In this document: piece by piece, positions 1 through 11,193 of the stretch | Numbering within the stretch: position 1 is the stretch's first letter | Layout of the letters: each line of letters starts with the position of its first letter | Assembly (NCBI GenBank): GCA_028015205.1 | Contig: CM051512.1 | Span: forward strand, 7,810,255-7,874,254 | Origin: Mytilisepta virgata | Lineage: Eukaryota > Mollusca > Bivalvia > Mytilida > Mytilidae | Direction of reading: 5' to 3' | DNA length: 64,000 nt | Notes under the pieces: generated by a model | What the model was told of the DNA's origin: nothing | What the model saw: only the letters and a program-made list of their open reading frames with translations | Databases searched by the model: none | Program-made: the position numbers and the translations under genes

Positions 1-98
1 GTATCCGATGACCCCACCCGCCAAACAAGATGAATTTTAATGTCAACTTTGGCAACTGTATGCCAGGTGAGCGATTACAGGCTCCTGGGAGCCTCTGG
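1..98 (+). repeat. 3' end of an AGCTCACC-family repeat (copy E1)
   Basis: The stretch carries the terminal signature of the family described at 11194: CCAGGTGAGCGAT at about 63-75, then a hairpin AGGCTC-CTGG-GAGCCT and a CTCTGG end. The first bases (GTATCCGATGACCCC) match the internal units of the copies at 26000-26954 and 57690-58214. The element therefore begins before the window. It is non-coding and lies in what is probably an intron of the gene whose exons start at 4671. Confidence 0.7.
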
Positions 99-630
99 TA
101 TTTATAAATAAGATATGCATTTCTACCTGATATCAAGATTTTGGCAACTTGTGTGCTTTCTTCCATGAAAATTTAATTTTTTTCTTCCAGATTTTTTTTA
201 CTAATTTTTAACAAAAATTAATAAAACCTTCAGATGACATTTGAAAATTATCCTATTATATTGTCTTACAGTGGGCAAAGAGTTTAGTGGAGAGTGTTTT
301 TCCTGTGTGCAATACAGAAAATATTAAATTTTTTACAAAATTTCCAGATTTTAGCAGACCTCCTGCACTTTGACCCATGAAAATTCAACTATCACATTCT
401 GACTGCAGCATTTAACTGCAAGAATAAGAACAATTATATCATCAGTTATCTCCCTTATCAAAGTTACCTCGGGGAGATAATTATAATAATCTCCCTTTAG
501 TCTTAAGAACTTAATGGAGGCAGTTTAATTATGTCCCCTGTGATAACTTGATTAAGGAAGGTAAGTAACTTAATATCATTTCTTTTAGATTGGTATTAAA
601 ATTCTATCAAATATATTACTTTCAGTTTGA
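99..630. other. Probable intron sequence without genes
   Basis: AT-rich sequence with no plausible exon. The only structure noted is the GTTATCTCCC/GGAGATAA cluster at 444-547 and the left target-site duplication of the following SINE at 616-630. Confidence 0.6.
444..547. repeat. GTTATCTCCC / GGGAGATAA motif cluster
   Basis: The block opens with GTTATCTCCC at 444 and contains GGGGAGATAA, AATCTCCCTTT and a closing GTGATAAC at 540-547, giving partial inverted symmetry. Similar clusters occur at 18397-18508, 20487-20541 and 24077-24170. This suggests a short, dispersed inverted-repeat element. No protein is encoded and the mechanism of spread is unknown. Confidence 0.45.
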
Positions 631-983
631 TGGATGGATGATTATTGTTTAACGTCCAGTGGCAACCAGGTGCATATCAGGACGAGAACATGTTGATATG
701 ATAATGAATATGATCCCTGCTTTGTACTAGACCGACACGCTCAATCGGATTTTTAATGTGCTAGCTCACGAGGTAATTGTCTGCAGGAAGACATATCACT
801 TCACTCGGACACATTATACTGACTCCGAGCCGACCAGTCTTTGCTCTTACTCTTAGATGCCGCGTGCTTGGCGGAGAAGCAGCAAATACCAATTTTAATG
901 TCTTTGGTTTGACTCAGCCGGGGATCGAACCCGCGACCTTCCGCACTCGGGGCGAGCACGCTACCACGAGACCACCGAGACCG
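631..983 (-). mobile_element. tRNA-derived SINE, full length, with 15 bp TSD
   Basis: Read on the minus strand, the head at 983 begins CGGTCTCGGTGGTCTCGTGG, resembling a tRNA A box. A good B box, GGTTCGATCCC, follows (complement of 921-931). The tail near 631-700 contains GTTTAACGTCCAGTGGCAAC on the plus strand. The element is flanked by a perfect 15 bp direct repeat TTACTTTCAGTTTGA at 616-630 and 984-998, the expected product of LINE-assisted retrotransposition. The RNA would be a pol III transcript with no coding capacity. Shorter relatives lie at 23443-23505, 44996-45117 and 48163-48284. Confidence 0.88.
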
Positions 984-1660
984 TTACTTTCAGTTTGAAG
1001 TGTAATTAATATCTGGTGTAGTTAAACAGGTATTTAGAATTATCTGTTTTCTCTTTTCACAATTCACACACAGCATGTTAACTTTCAGTTGCTATACATT
1101 TAAAATTTACATATTGATGTAAAAGCTTGTCTATCTTGCAGAGAAATACTACAAATAATAGCTCCATATTTCACTAAGAATTAGACATGAATCAATTAAC
1201 TAGGTAACTTAAATCTAATTCTATCTACTTATTTAGAAACAACTATTTAGTCATTAGTGTATTATTCCCTATTGTAAAATTTGGTTCTGTTTATTCTGTG
1301 GAAATTTTTTATCGCAGCCCCTTAATGGTCCATAACTATTTGATGAATTCTACCTAACTTCCTGGAATGAAAGCATTAGACTAATGTATTTTGTACAGTA
1401 AAGGAGTCTCTAGAGAGAAAAGTATTGGATTAATAATGTGCTTGGTACCTTGCTCATAATGGTATAGATGTGTCATAGTTGTATGCAGTCACATATAGAA
1501 TCGAGTATTAAGTTTTATGATTCAAAGTTTTGATGCATATTTTTGTTGATTTACAACCCACCAGCTCAGTTGTACTAAAAGGCCTAAAATATTATCTCAA
1601 CTATTTTGTGTGTTTCAGGTGTTGTTGAACTTCAGTATGGTAGCTGTTCTTTACTGTCAA

Positions 1661-1679
1661 CCCCCCCCCCCCCCTCCCC
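1661..1679. repeat. Poly-C tract
   Basis: A run of about 14 C followed by TCCCC and a short CACACAC stretch. Length is likely to vary between alleles and between sequencing reads. Confidence 0.85.
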
Positions 1680-1723
1680 ACACACACCCTTTCGAAAAAA
1701 TGGACCTCTTGTCCTGTGGCAGT

Positions 1724-1987
1724 TTTGTTTGTTTAGTTAGGGTTTAACGCCGTTTTCAGCACATTTGGCTATTTCGCGGCGGCCAGTTTTTATTGGTGGA
1801 GGAAGCCGGAGTACCCGGAGAGAACCATCGACCTTCGGTAGGAAAATTGGCAATCCTTGTCAACTAAGATCGGAGTCGAACACACCCCGCCACAGGTGAG
1901 ATTCGAACTCACAACCCCAGCATTGACAGGCTGGTGATCATTAGTAGTCATGATGAACTAACTAGACCACTCGGCCACCGAGGCCCC
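1724..1987 (-). mobile_element. tRNA-Ser-like SINE with 12 bp TSD
   Basis: The minus-strand head at 1987 reads GGGGCCTCGGTGGCCGAGTG, a tRNA-Ser-like A-box region. A long variable-arm-like stretch follows, then a B box GAGTTCGAATCTC (complement of 1908-1920). The body contains the conserved stretch around ATTGGTGGAGGAAGCCGGAG on the plus strand and the tail is a TTTGTTTGTTT run at 1725-1735. The perfect direct repeat TCCTGTGGCAGT occurs at 1712-1723 and 1988-1999. It is non-coding. Truncated relatives lie at 9209-9345 and 22526-22645. Confidence 0.9.
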
Positions 1988-1999
1988 TCCTGTGGCAGT

Positions 2000-2195
2000 G
2001 ATTGGTCCATGAAATTATAGAATGGCCCATAATATTTTTATATTTTCTAATAGAAGATACTACATATTATCCCATAAGAATTTTGTTTAATAGGACCAGT
2101 GGCCGGTATAAAATTTACATATCCCAGTCACTCTGTGACCTACAAATAAGTTCCATGTTTCATTTGCCTTGATACATTCTCCCATATCCTCTAAT
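2000..2195. other. Intron spacer
   Basis: Unique-looking AT-rich sequence between the SINE and the next repeat. No exon or regulatory site could be supported. Confidence 0.5.
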
Positions 2196-2283
2196 TTTTA
2201 TACGACCGCAAAATTTTTGCGGTCGTATATTGGTATGACGTTGGCGTCATCGTCGTCGTCGTCTGCGTCGTCGTCCGAAGACA

Positions 2284-2750
2284 TTTGGTTTTCGCACTAT
2301 AACTTTAGTATAAGTGAATAGAAATCTATGAAATTTAAACACAAGGTTTATGACCACAAAAGGAAGGTTGGGATTGATTTTGGGAGTTTTGGTCCCAACA
2401 GTTTAAGAATTGGGGGCCAAAAAAGGGCCCAATAAGCATTTTTCTTGGTTTTCGCACAATAACTCTAGTATAAGTAAATAGAAATCTATGAAATTTTAAC
2501 ACAAGGTTTATGACCACAAAAGGAAGTTTGGGATTGTTTTGGGGAGTTTTGGTCCCAACATTTTAGGAATTAGGGGCTAAAAAAGGGCCCAAATAAGCAT
2601 TTTTCTTGGTTTTTGCACAATAACTTTAATATAAGTAAATAGAAATCTATGAAATTTAAACACAAGGTTTATGACCACAAAAGGAAGGTTGGGATTGATT
2701 TTTGGAGTTTTGGTCCCGACAGTTTAGGAATTAGGGGCCAAAAGGGTCCA
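2284..2750 (+). repeat. 160 bp tandem repeat, three units, inside family B
   Basis: The units start at about 2301, 2461 and 2622 with near-identical text (AACTTTAGTATAAGTGAATA and variants) and are spaced 160 and 161 bp apart. They have few substitutions between them, so they were amplified after the element formed or are kept similar by exchange. They have no consistent open frame. Confidence 0.85.
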
Positions 2751-3285
2751 AAATTAAACTTTGTTTGATTTCATCGAAAATTGACTTATTGGGGTTCTTT
2801 GATATGCCGAATCTAACCGTGCATTTAGATTCTTAATTTTTGGTCCCGTTTTCAAATTGGTCTACATTAAGGTCCAAAGGGTCCAAAATTAAACTTAGTT
2901 TGATTTTAACAAAAATTGAATTCTTTGGGTTCTTTTATATGCTGAATCTAAACATGTACTTAGTTTTTTTATTATGGGCCCAGTTTTCAAGTTGGTCCAA
3001 ATTGGGGTCCAAAATTAAACTTTGTTTGATTTCATTGAAAATTGAACTATTGGGGTTCTTTGATATGCCGAATCTAACCATGCATTTAGATTCTTAATTT
3101 TTGGTCCCGTTTTCAAATTGGTCTACATTAAGGTCCAAAGGGTCCAAAATTAAACTTTGTTTGATTTTAACAAAAATTGAATTCTTGGGGTTCTTTGATA
3201 TGCTGAATCTAAACATGTACTTAGTTTTTTTATTATGGGCCCAGTTTTCAAGTTGGTCCAAATCGGGGTCCAAAATTAAAGCTAA
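2751..3285 (+). repeat. 261 bp higher-order dimer, two copies, inside family B
   Basis: The phrase AAATTAAACT recurs at 2751, 2886, 3012, 3147 and 3273. The spacings alternate 135, 126, 135 and 126 bp. Alternating units differ in sequence (GATATGCCGAATCTAACC versus GATATGCTGAATCTAAAC), so the true repeat is a 261 bp dimer present twice. Short open frames on both strands are by-products of this repetition. Confidence 0.85.
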
Positions 3286-3713
3286 AAAAGGGGTAAATTT
3301 TTTTTTTTTTTTGGGGGGGGGGCAATTCTCCACAGCATATTGTATTGCACAAGAAGCAAAAGATTGAATATAAATTCAAATCATATGACCAATTCTAAGT
3401 TCTTTGATTTCAGTTATTCTGTGTCAGAAACCTATTATGTGTCAAATATTTGAAGATATTTTCAATTGCACAGTATTGCGCAATAGCAAGAAATTGATAT
3501 GTGTGCCCTGTTATCAAAACTTTATTATTAACAAATTCCATTGGAAATTTGCCAATATAAAATGTGCTGATGAAGCTTTTTTGTTTATCTCATCTAAACT
3601 GCTTTTAAATTATGTATATTTAAAATTTGCCATCCATGACTATGATGTCATTTTCTATTTTAATATGTTATGGTGTATTTAAATGGGCTGTTATGGTTGC
3701 AAAGTATAAAGAA

Positions 3714-3738
3714 ATGGGGGGGGGGGGGGGGGGGGGGG
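3714..3738. repeat. Poly-G tract
   Basis: A G run of roughly 23 bases, with other G runs at about 3315-3323 and 3829-3840. All lie within family B. Such tracts can form G-quadruplexes and are prone to assembly error. Confidence 0.8.
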
Positions 3739-4186
3739 TAAATGAGAAATTGGGGAGGGGGCAATTTTTTTCTCATTTCATATTTCATATATTAAAAAGA
3801 AAATTTCAAATTTTTTTTAGCAAAAAAAGGGGGGGGGGGGTTACAATAAATTTTATTTATTATTTTTTTTTTTTACAGTATTGCGCAATAGCAAGAAATC
3901 TTCAATTGCACAGTATTGTACAATAGCAAGAAATTGATATGTGTGCCCAATTTTAAATTGGTTATTTCTGATTTATATATAAAAACAAATAATACTGATA
4001 TGGTTTGAAAAAAATTTTTAAGTTCTTAGACAACATTCATTCTGTGTCAGAAACCTATGCTGTGTCAAATATTTAATCACAATCCAAATTCAGTATTGTA
4101 TCAAGCTTGAATGTTGTGTTCATAATTTCCCCAACTATTCAGGGTTCGACATCTGCGGTCGTTTCTAGCTGCGCCCAGCGGAGCAT

Positions 4187-4670
4187 TTTATTATACCTAG
4201 AATTAGAAGCAAAAGGAATTAAGGGTCATTTTATTTTAGTGACAAGACGACAACTACATCTGTAAAATAGTTTACAATCAATAAACCAATTTTAAATGTC
4301 CTGAGAGATATCAGCTTGTGATAGCAGCTGGTCTAAATGGTTGAATTACCTCATGAGAGTATTTATTTACATAATAATATATTTTAGATATGACAAGTTA
4401 CACTTTTTAATTCAGAGAAATCAAACTCTGTAGAGAATACAGTCAAACCTGTTTAAAAGTGCCTTCATAAGGCAGAACAGTTTCTATAATCAAGGAGACT
4501 GAATATTTTTCTTCTATAAACATGATAAAGGACAGCTATTTTTTTGAGCATTTTTTTTTATGTCCCATGGGTTCATTTCATGCACAGATTTTATTATTGT
4601 CCAGAATTGAAAATGAATATTTTTCATATTCGGCAACCCAACTAATACAATAAATTTTCTCATATTACAG
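4187..4670. other. Intron end upstream of the penultimate exon
   Basis: AT-rich sequence ending in a pyrimidine-rich CATATTACAG acceptor at 4661-4670. It includes ACAGTCAAACCTGTTTAAAAG at 4440-4460, one terminal-repeat-like end shared with the MITE at 22433-22731. Confidence 0.6.
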
Positions 4671-4815
4671 AGTAAATAATTTACGAATGGCATATGGATT
4701 GTATGAGGGAATGGACACAAAATGTACAGAAACTAAAGGGTTCGATGAGTTAGCCGAGTTGTGTCGTATGATGATGAAGTCAATTGAAGTCAACAAATCT
4801 TTATGGGCAGCAATA
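4671..4815 (+). CDS. Penultimate coding exon of an unrecognised conserved-looking gene
   Basis: This 145 bp exon is bounded by a TTACAG acceptor and a GTAAGT donor (4816). It opens with one base completing a split codon, then reads VNNLRMAYGLYEGMDTK and ends SLWAAI exactly on a codon boundary (phase 0). The encoded 48 residues look helical and charged, with cysteines, no signal peptide and no membrane segment. The next phase-compatible exon is at 18124. Together they form the C-terminus of the protein. The methionine in the exon is probably not the start, because the frame stays open back to the acceptor. I do not recognise the family. Alternative: an isolated ORF, but the splice signals and codon-like composition argue against that. 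Confidence 0.72.
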
Positions 4816-5607
4816 GTAAGTACATATGTATTTAAAATTTCCAAAAATCGCTTTCCGAAAAAAGAAACAAAAATTTGGGCTGGCTTATTTTTTAAGGAAT
4901 GATAATCATACATATATCTATTAACTTGAATTGGCCTATAATAAGCTAATTGGAAAGAAAATTAAGGATGATCGCTGGTCTAATACGAAATAAATAGGAT
5001 ATGAAGTAGGTGTTTTAGTTTGAGAGAACATATGAATAGTAAGCAAATAAGCAAGAAAAAAATATATGTTCATGTGCTCATTTTAGAGCTATAAGGCCTT
5101 GAAAATTTGCTGGAAATGGGTTTTCTCTGGATTTTTCATTGTCTTTGCATTGACAACTTCAGTCTCTCAAAAATGTATGAAAAAATAAAAAGGATTTCAT
5201 AAAATTTTGTCAAATACCATTTTAATGTATATATGATTGAATTATAAAAGAAAAAGTGGGGGTTCATGGGCTAAAAATTTCATGTTTAAAAAATGGATAA
5301 AACCCGAGGATTCCGAAAATCTGACAAAAAAAAAACGAAACATGACTAGCGAGCATCCTTAAAATTTGTTTGTTCTTTTTAATTAATTATCTCTCCTCTG
5401 TATCTGCATTCCTGTTCCAAAATTACATTTTGATATATCATATCTGTTTAATTTTCAAGTTTATTAAAAATGTCATAAAAATTTTTGTATTATTGAAATG
5501 AATAATAATTAATGCCTCTATATTACAAAAAGAACTTTCGACAGAATCTGTTAATGAGACTTTTATTTTAGTTCCTAGATTTATATAGATTGTATTTGTG
5601 TTATATG

Positions 5608-5795
5608 TAGACTTGCTACAAGTCCCTCTCTAATTAATTAAATAGTATTTTAATATATCAGTCTATATAATCTGCTGTCGATAATGATAACAATTCTATA
5701 CTGACTGCTGCGGTCAGTATAGACAGCAGATTATATCGACTGATATATTAAAATACTATTTAATTAATTAGAGAGGAACTTGTAGCAAGTCTTAA
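5608..5795. mobile_element. 188 bp inverted-repeat MITE with 9 bp TSD
   Basis: The left arm from 5609 (AGACTTGCTACAAGT...) and the right arm ending near 5792 (...CTTGTAGCAAGTCT) are complementary over about 70 bp. The arms enclose a centre with its own small hairpin around TACTGACTGC-TGCGGTCAGTA. A 9 bp direct repeat TGTTATATG flanks it at 5599-5607 and 5796-5804. A 9 bp duplication is typical of Mutator-like and some Merlin-like transposases, so this may be a non-autonomous derivative of such an element. It has no coding capacity. Confidence 0.85.
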
Positions 5796-5804
5796 TGTTA
5801 TATG

Positions 5805-8639
5805 ATACAAGAAGTATTGTTTACGTAATCTGATCATCTGTAATCTTATAACATGAGACTATCATTAATTTTACATTTTCTACTTCAAACAATAGTTTAA
5901 AACTTGTAGTGTTCTACAAGAAACAGACATCTGTACATTGGTTTCAAGAAGTCAAATTTAATCCTTTTGTTTTTAACAGAAATTTGGTGATGGATGGTTC
6001 ATTTTTCCATTAATAATTCATTAAGTAAATGGGACTAAATTTGCTATCCACATGCTAATATTAAAATACAATACCAATATCATATTTAAACCACAAAAAA
6101 ATTCTTATTTTTCATTTTTATTGGCACGGCTGTAAACTTCATTGTTGGTAGGGTTTTTGGTGTCAACATATTCATATGTCTTATTTTTAGATTCATGTTT
6201 AACTTTTTATCTTTACATTTTTATAACATCATACAGGAAATAGATCTATTTTTCTGATAACATTTAAAGCCTCTGTAATATGTTGTGCAGTGATCCACGA
6301 CTTTCCGATACTTGCTTTATTACAAAGTAATTATTAGTTTAAGGAAAAACAGAACTGTTGATATTGATCAATCAACTACAACTTTATTATGGGCTCAATA
6401 AAAAACATTTAGAGTAGAATTAGAAATGTTGATAATTTATGGGGATGTTTTGATCATTAAATTTTGTAATCAAAATCTAATTTATCTTTGGTGGATTTTT
6501 AAAGTATAGTTTGTTTCATAAAAGTGTCTTAAGAGTTCTTGCCTGACTAATAGCATTGAAAAGAATTTATTGTACATCTGCTGAAATACATTGTAATTAC
6601 TACTATATATACATGTACTTGTGTACATATATTGAAGTAGCAAATGTATTTGAGAATATTACCGGTAACTACATGTAGACATACATGCCAGTGCTCCGGT
6701 TTTCTCCCGGAACCTCCGGAAATTTGACCCTATTACTTGGTAACTGGGTGGACTGTAATATTCTCTGAGGATTTCTAAATGTCCCAGAGATTTTTTCCGT
6801 GCTTATACTTCGATTAATGGTTTGAAGAAAACAAAATATGTTGGCTCTGATAAAAAGCTGATGGTTATGAAACTATGCTTAAACATTTATTCACATTTTT
6901 GCACTCTGGAAACAGCTTCCATTATACATTAAAATCATTTTCGGCTGGGATGCTTCAACCCTGGACTGACCTCTTGCCGATTTTATCAGGGATTCTAGCA
7001 AAAATATGTTGGCAAGTATGTCTTAAGTTCTCATGTACTGAGTTTGTACCAGTGGTATTCAAGGAGTATATATGTACATATATCCAGGCAGATTTATTAG
7101 TGCCTGTACATGTGGTACCAGTGAATATGTGTCTTGTGTTGCACATGTACATGTATTGAATAAAATTATACTTTTGTGTAGGTATATAGTGTACCACTTC
7201 TGGTGTAAGTGTAAATATGTACATGTATATATATATATATGTACATCATGTGTGCATGTTTTTGAATTGAAGAAGTATAGCTATCACTCCATATATGAGT
7301 ATTTATTCAATTCAATTTAATTCAACATTTCATTGGAAAGAGCACATAAGAGTTGTGATCAAAACAGTGAAATGATACATATTCATATAATTTATAATAA
7401 GGTAAACACGTCTTTCAGAAAAATTCTCAATCATAAAATTTGATCGTATTTTTTCTTTCTAAATGTACATTGAACATATATGAACTCAGGTCTTAACAAG
7501 TCTTGATCAGACCACAAGGAAAAATGTAGGGACATTAGAGATATCCCAAAAAATTTATATCAGGTAAGACTCAATAGGAATGAACGAAGGAACATATTAT
7601 TATTTCTACTAGAAGATCCTTACCTAGGGTCATTGACAAAAACCAAGTGCCCTCTCCACAAGACAAGCATTATAAGTGGCCCCATAAACAACGACTGTCA
7701 CAAATTCAATAGAAGTAACCACAAAATGTAAAACACAATAATCAATATCAGGTTGGCACCAAAATATTAGAAAGTAGTCCCAAACTAAAGACTCATTGGA
7801 ATTTGATTTTACAAGTCTAGAATTGAGATGCTAGAATTCATTATGGCAATGAATTAAATCAATCAGCCACCACTACCTTTAAAATTTTTCCAATATTTAC
7901 TGAATTTTGGAAGAACCAAGTCTATTATTTTTTAATATTCAAAGAAATTGTGAAATAAACCATGCCAGTGTTTATTTTGTCAAACAATTTTCTGTTAGCA
8001 AAATTGTTTTGTTCTTCTGTAATATTACTTATCTATAAAATATCTTGCTGCAGTATCATGCTGAGGTAATCTCCAATTCAGGGTGAAACTTTATTCAATA
8101 AATTCCCAGAATTAAATACATACAGATGAGTTTGAAAATTACATAATCTTTTTCTACCAAGCCAAGATTAAATTTCATGGCTATTGATCAGACAAGCTCT
8201 GGGAGATTTAAAAGAAAAAAGACAATTAATCGTCAGCACTGTAAAGAACAAAGATAACATGCCATGATTTTTGTCCCTCGAGGCGGCTCTGGATTCGTCA
8301 ATCCATCCCAAGACTCATCAATACAGAAACGACTGGAGTGAGATTTTGACTGGCAGTTCAATTATAATGTTGATTTAATTTGACTTTTCCCTATTGTATT
8401 ATGGAACCTGATATCGTCTGTGATAAATAGATAAAGGATTGCCATTGCATCTTCAATAAACAGAATGGCATGGTGAATATACAGATTGGCATCCTTCAAG
8501 TTTAAATTTTTAATCAAAGAATGTGAACTCTGGTACCTCAAAGAAAACATGGGGAGTAAGAAGGGTTTCGATCAAATTTAATACAAAATGTAATTGGAAA
8601 GATTCTTTTGTGTTAGAAATTAGTGGCAAACTGTTTGTT
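5805..8639. other. Intron stretch without recognised features
   Basis: AT-rich, with ACATGTA/TATATA-rich low-complexity sequence around 6600-7260. The short open frames on both strands around 6875-7320 follow this simple composition. No exon, RNA gene or transposon end was supported. Confidence 0.5.
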
Positions 8640-9005
8640 TTGATTTTGCACACTTTTTCTGAACACATTGAAGATGTGTACATTTGTACCTCCCCTTTTG
8701 GAGTGATTTTAGAAAAAAATTGTCAAATTTATCTTTTGTTGAACTTGGTCATTTTTAGGTGCATTCGGTACATAAGGGTTCCTAGATTGTGTAATCTGAA
8801 ACTCCAACACCATAAACCTGGCACTTCTGAAATATTGCATACTTATTCTGAATACACTGAAGATGTGTCCCTTACGGGGACTGATTTTAGAACAAAATGT
8901 TGAATTTGTCATTTTTAGGCACATCATGTTTGAAGGGTACTAAATAGTTTGTGTAATCTGAAACTACAACACCTTTCACCTGACATTTCTAAAATTTTTA
9001 ACAGT
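8640..9005. repeat. Diverged tandem repeat, about 160-190 bp units
   Basis: The phrase TGAACACATTGAAGATGTGT near 8660 returns as TGAATACACTGAAGATGTGT near 8847. GTGTAATCTGAAACTCCAAC near 8790 returns near 8951 with one change. Spacing varies because of indels. Two to three partial units are present. An open frame spanning 8523-8903 runs through the repeat and is not considered a gene. Confidence 0.7.
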
Positions 9006-9208
9006 TATTCTGATTTTATGATAGATAAAGTTGCTAAAATTCTCTTATTTGTATGTGACGCACGTCTAATTGGTCTTGTTTTGTTTGAATGCAGAAAATC
9101 AAGTGAAGGTAGTATTAGAATAAACAAAACCAGAATGACTGTTTAGCATCAAATATGGGATAGTTATAGTATAACTATATTCGCTGAATTCAAATACCAG
9201 AAATAAAC

Positions 9209-9345
9209 GCAAGGATTGCCAGTTTTCCTACCGAAGGTTGGTGGTTCTCTCCGGGTACTCCGGCTTCCTCCACCAATAAAAACTGGCTGCCGCGAAATGG
9301 CCGGGTGTGCTAAAAAAGGCGTAAAACCCCAACTAAACAAACAAA
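9209..9345 (+). mobile_element. 5'-truncated tRNA-Ser-like SINE with 11 bp TSD
   Basis: The sequence is the body and tail of the SINE at 1724-1987 in opposite orientation, starting inside the body (GCAAGGATTGCCAG...) and ending in the (AAAC)n-type tail. The perfect direct repeat CAGAAATAAAC occurs at 9198-9208 and 9346-9356. Truncation at the tRNA side with an intact tail and a duplication is what incomplete LINE-driven reverse transcription produces. Confidence 0.88.
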
Positions 9346-9628
9346 CAGAAATAAACAAAGCGTGGCTGAACTACGCAGTAAATCACGAGTGCGCTACAGC
9401 TGTATTTTGGTCACAAGTTGTTTAAATTTCTGGTATTTCAATTCAGCGATTAGTTATACTTTTTATTAAATAAAATAAAACGGACTTTGTCTTTTGATAT
9501 CTCTCCGCAGCAATTGTGATGTCACTTCCTAGAGTGAAATACCAGCTGTTATTTCACGTGATTTACCAGATTTTCTTTCTCTCTGATCCACTACATTAAA
9601 TCACCGTTTACAATGTAATAATAGTGTA

Positions 9629-9834
9629 TACTGTAAATTTGGAAATTATTGCGATGTTTTTATTATGGCAAAAAATGAACAGGGTTGTAATTGCAATAAT
9701 TGAAACTCACATTTTGGAATTTTTTATATGAATGAAGTGTGATTTTTCTTTATATTTCAAAAATTAAAATCGCACTTTGGTCAAAGACAAAATCGCAATA
9801 ATAAATGCACGCAATAATTTCTGAATTTACAGTA
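9629..9834. mobile_element. TA-flanked MITE, about 202 bp
   Basis: Terminal inverted repeats of about 25 bp: the left begins CTGTAAATTTGGAAATTATT at 9631 and the right ends CTGAATTTACAG at 9832. TA flanks both ends (9629-9630, 9833-9834), the target site of Tc1/mariner-type transposases. The interior is AT-rich and non-coding. Assignment to Tc1/mariner rests only on the TA duplication. Confidence 0.75.
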
Positions 9835-11193
9835 TTTTACATTTTAAGAAATTTTTTTCAAATCACATCTGTTTTTGTCCCAATACATTTTACCACATGT
9901 TTGGCCTTTAGCATTTCAATAAAATGTACATTTGTAATAATTGTGTATTTGATTTCCTGATAATAAAAACAAGTATAGAACCAAGGTCACCATGTAATAT
10001 AAAATGTCACTTTAGGAGACATCAGGTTATATGTTCAATGACATGGAATTTATATATATATATATTGATTCTGTCATTTATTTATTAATGACTATTCAAA
10101 ATGAAACAAAGTTTTCAAGTGAATGATATTTTTTTTTTGCAATTTAAAAGTCTTCTGAAGAGGATGATAAAGGGTCAGTCTTGGAGCACTGTGTAGAATT
10201 TTTGTTCAGCCGATTCTTTTTGGAGCTTCATTGTTTCTTGCAGACATTGTTAAATTTATAAATTTTCTTGAGAATACAGTAGATTGACAATATTTCACCT
10301 TGTTACAATTTTTGAGGTTTTAGTGGGTGTAGAAAAAATGGGTTATTAAACAGAAAATGGTGGGCAGGCAATTGGCTCCAAAGGTTATAAAGGAAAATAC
10401 AGTTTAATGTCAATATAACAGCTAATGACTTGTTTTTCTCTTTGTCTGTGCACAAACAATCCACTTTCATGACCCCCAAGAGAAAGTGAAACCTTTATAA
10501 AGAATATATTGACTTTATTTTGTAGAACAAATACATAATATAATGCAGTGTTCCATCTTCAGTTTAAAGCCTTACAAATGCAGTGTGACATTTCATATGA
10601 ATTAAGCATGGTAACAATCTTTTCTGAGACAAATCAAGTTAGAATGAATAAATGTCTCTCGGTGCTTCTTCATATGTTTCAGCAAGAGCTCTTATATCCT
10701 ATTAGACTGTCAGTTCTGTCATTGAGATCTTAAAGCTCATTGTAGTGTCGTATAGAAGACCTATTCATATGGGGCATTATTTTGTATAATTACACCTTAT
10801 ATAAGAATGCTGTAATCTCATTGGTTCATTAGAGGGATATTTTTCACAAATATTATGCATTACAAACGATTTCTGAGGCAGCGGGGTATTCGCCAAAATG
10901 TATTTGCACCTTTTACCCTGTGCCTTGGTATTTGCGAAAAATTCTCTTATTCGACTAGACACTTGAAATTTCTACATCATCACTGTGTTTTAGTATAAGC
11001 GTTTGTAAATGGAAATATTTTATTTTGACATTCGATGTAATTAAACAGAACTATCATGCTCGGGAGGGGTATTTTCGAAAAAAACCAGTCTCGAGACAAA
11101 ATTTCCCTTGACCGTTTATGCTACAATAAATGAAAATTTTTCAGTAAAATCTAAAAGTAAACCTTTGTCAGTGTTTTATTGTTTATGTTTTTT
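9835..11193. other. Intron stretch without recognised features
   Basis: AT-rich DNA with a short TA microsatellite near 10052-10066. No exon, tRNA or transposon termini were seen. Confidence 0.5.

Larger units (their letters stand above)
2196..4186 (+). mobile_element. Hairpin-headed non-autonomous repeat, family B
   Basis: The 5' end, just after a T run, is a perfect palindrome with arms ATACGACCGCAAAA and its complement (about 2200-2228). A GTC-rich microsatellite follows at 2240-2278, then two kinds of internal tandem repeat (2284-2750 and 2751-3285), then GC-poor sequence with poly-T and poly-G tracts. The 3' end at 4154-4182 contains TGCGGTCGT, a copy of the palindrome's right arm, followed by a small hairpin GCTG-CGCC-CAGC. 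No transposase or RT is present. I recognise the family as abundant in bivalves; its mobility mechanism is unknown to me. Confidence 0.7.

Noticed and set aside
1880..1987. tRNA-Ser gene on the minus strand
   Set aside because: The A and B boxes belong to a SINE with a body, a tail and target-site duplications; the cloverleaf is not intact enough to call a gene.
2840..3367. Overlapping 80-90-codon frames on both strands
   Set aside because: They repeat with the 261 bp dimer inside a non-coding dispersed element.
8523..8903. 126-codon open frame
   Set aside because: It runs through a diverged tandem repeat in an intron and has no recognisable domain.
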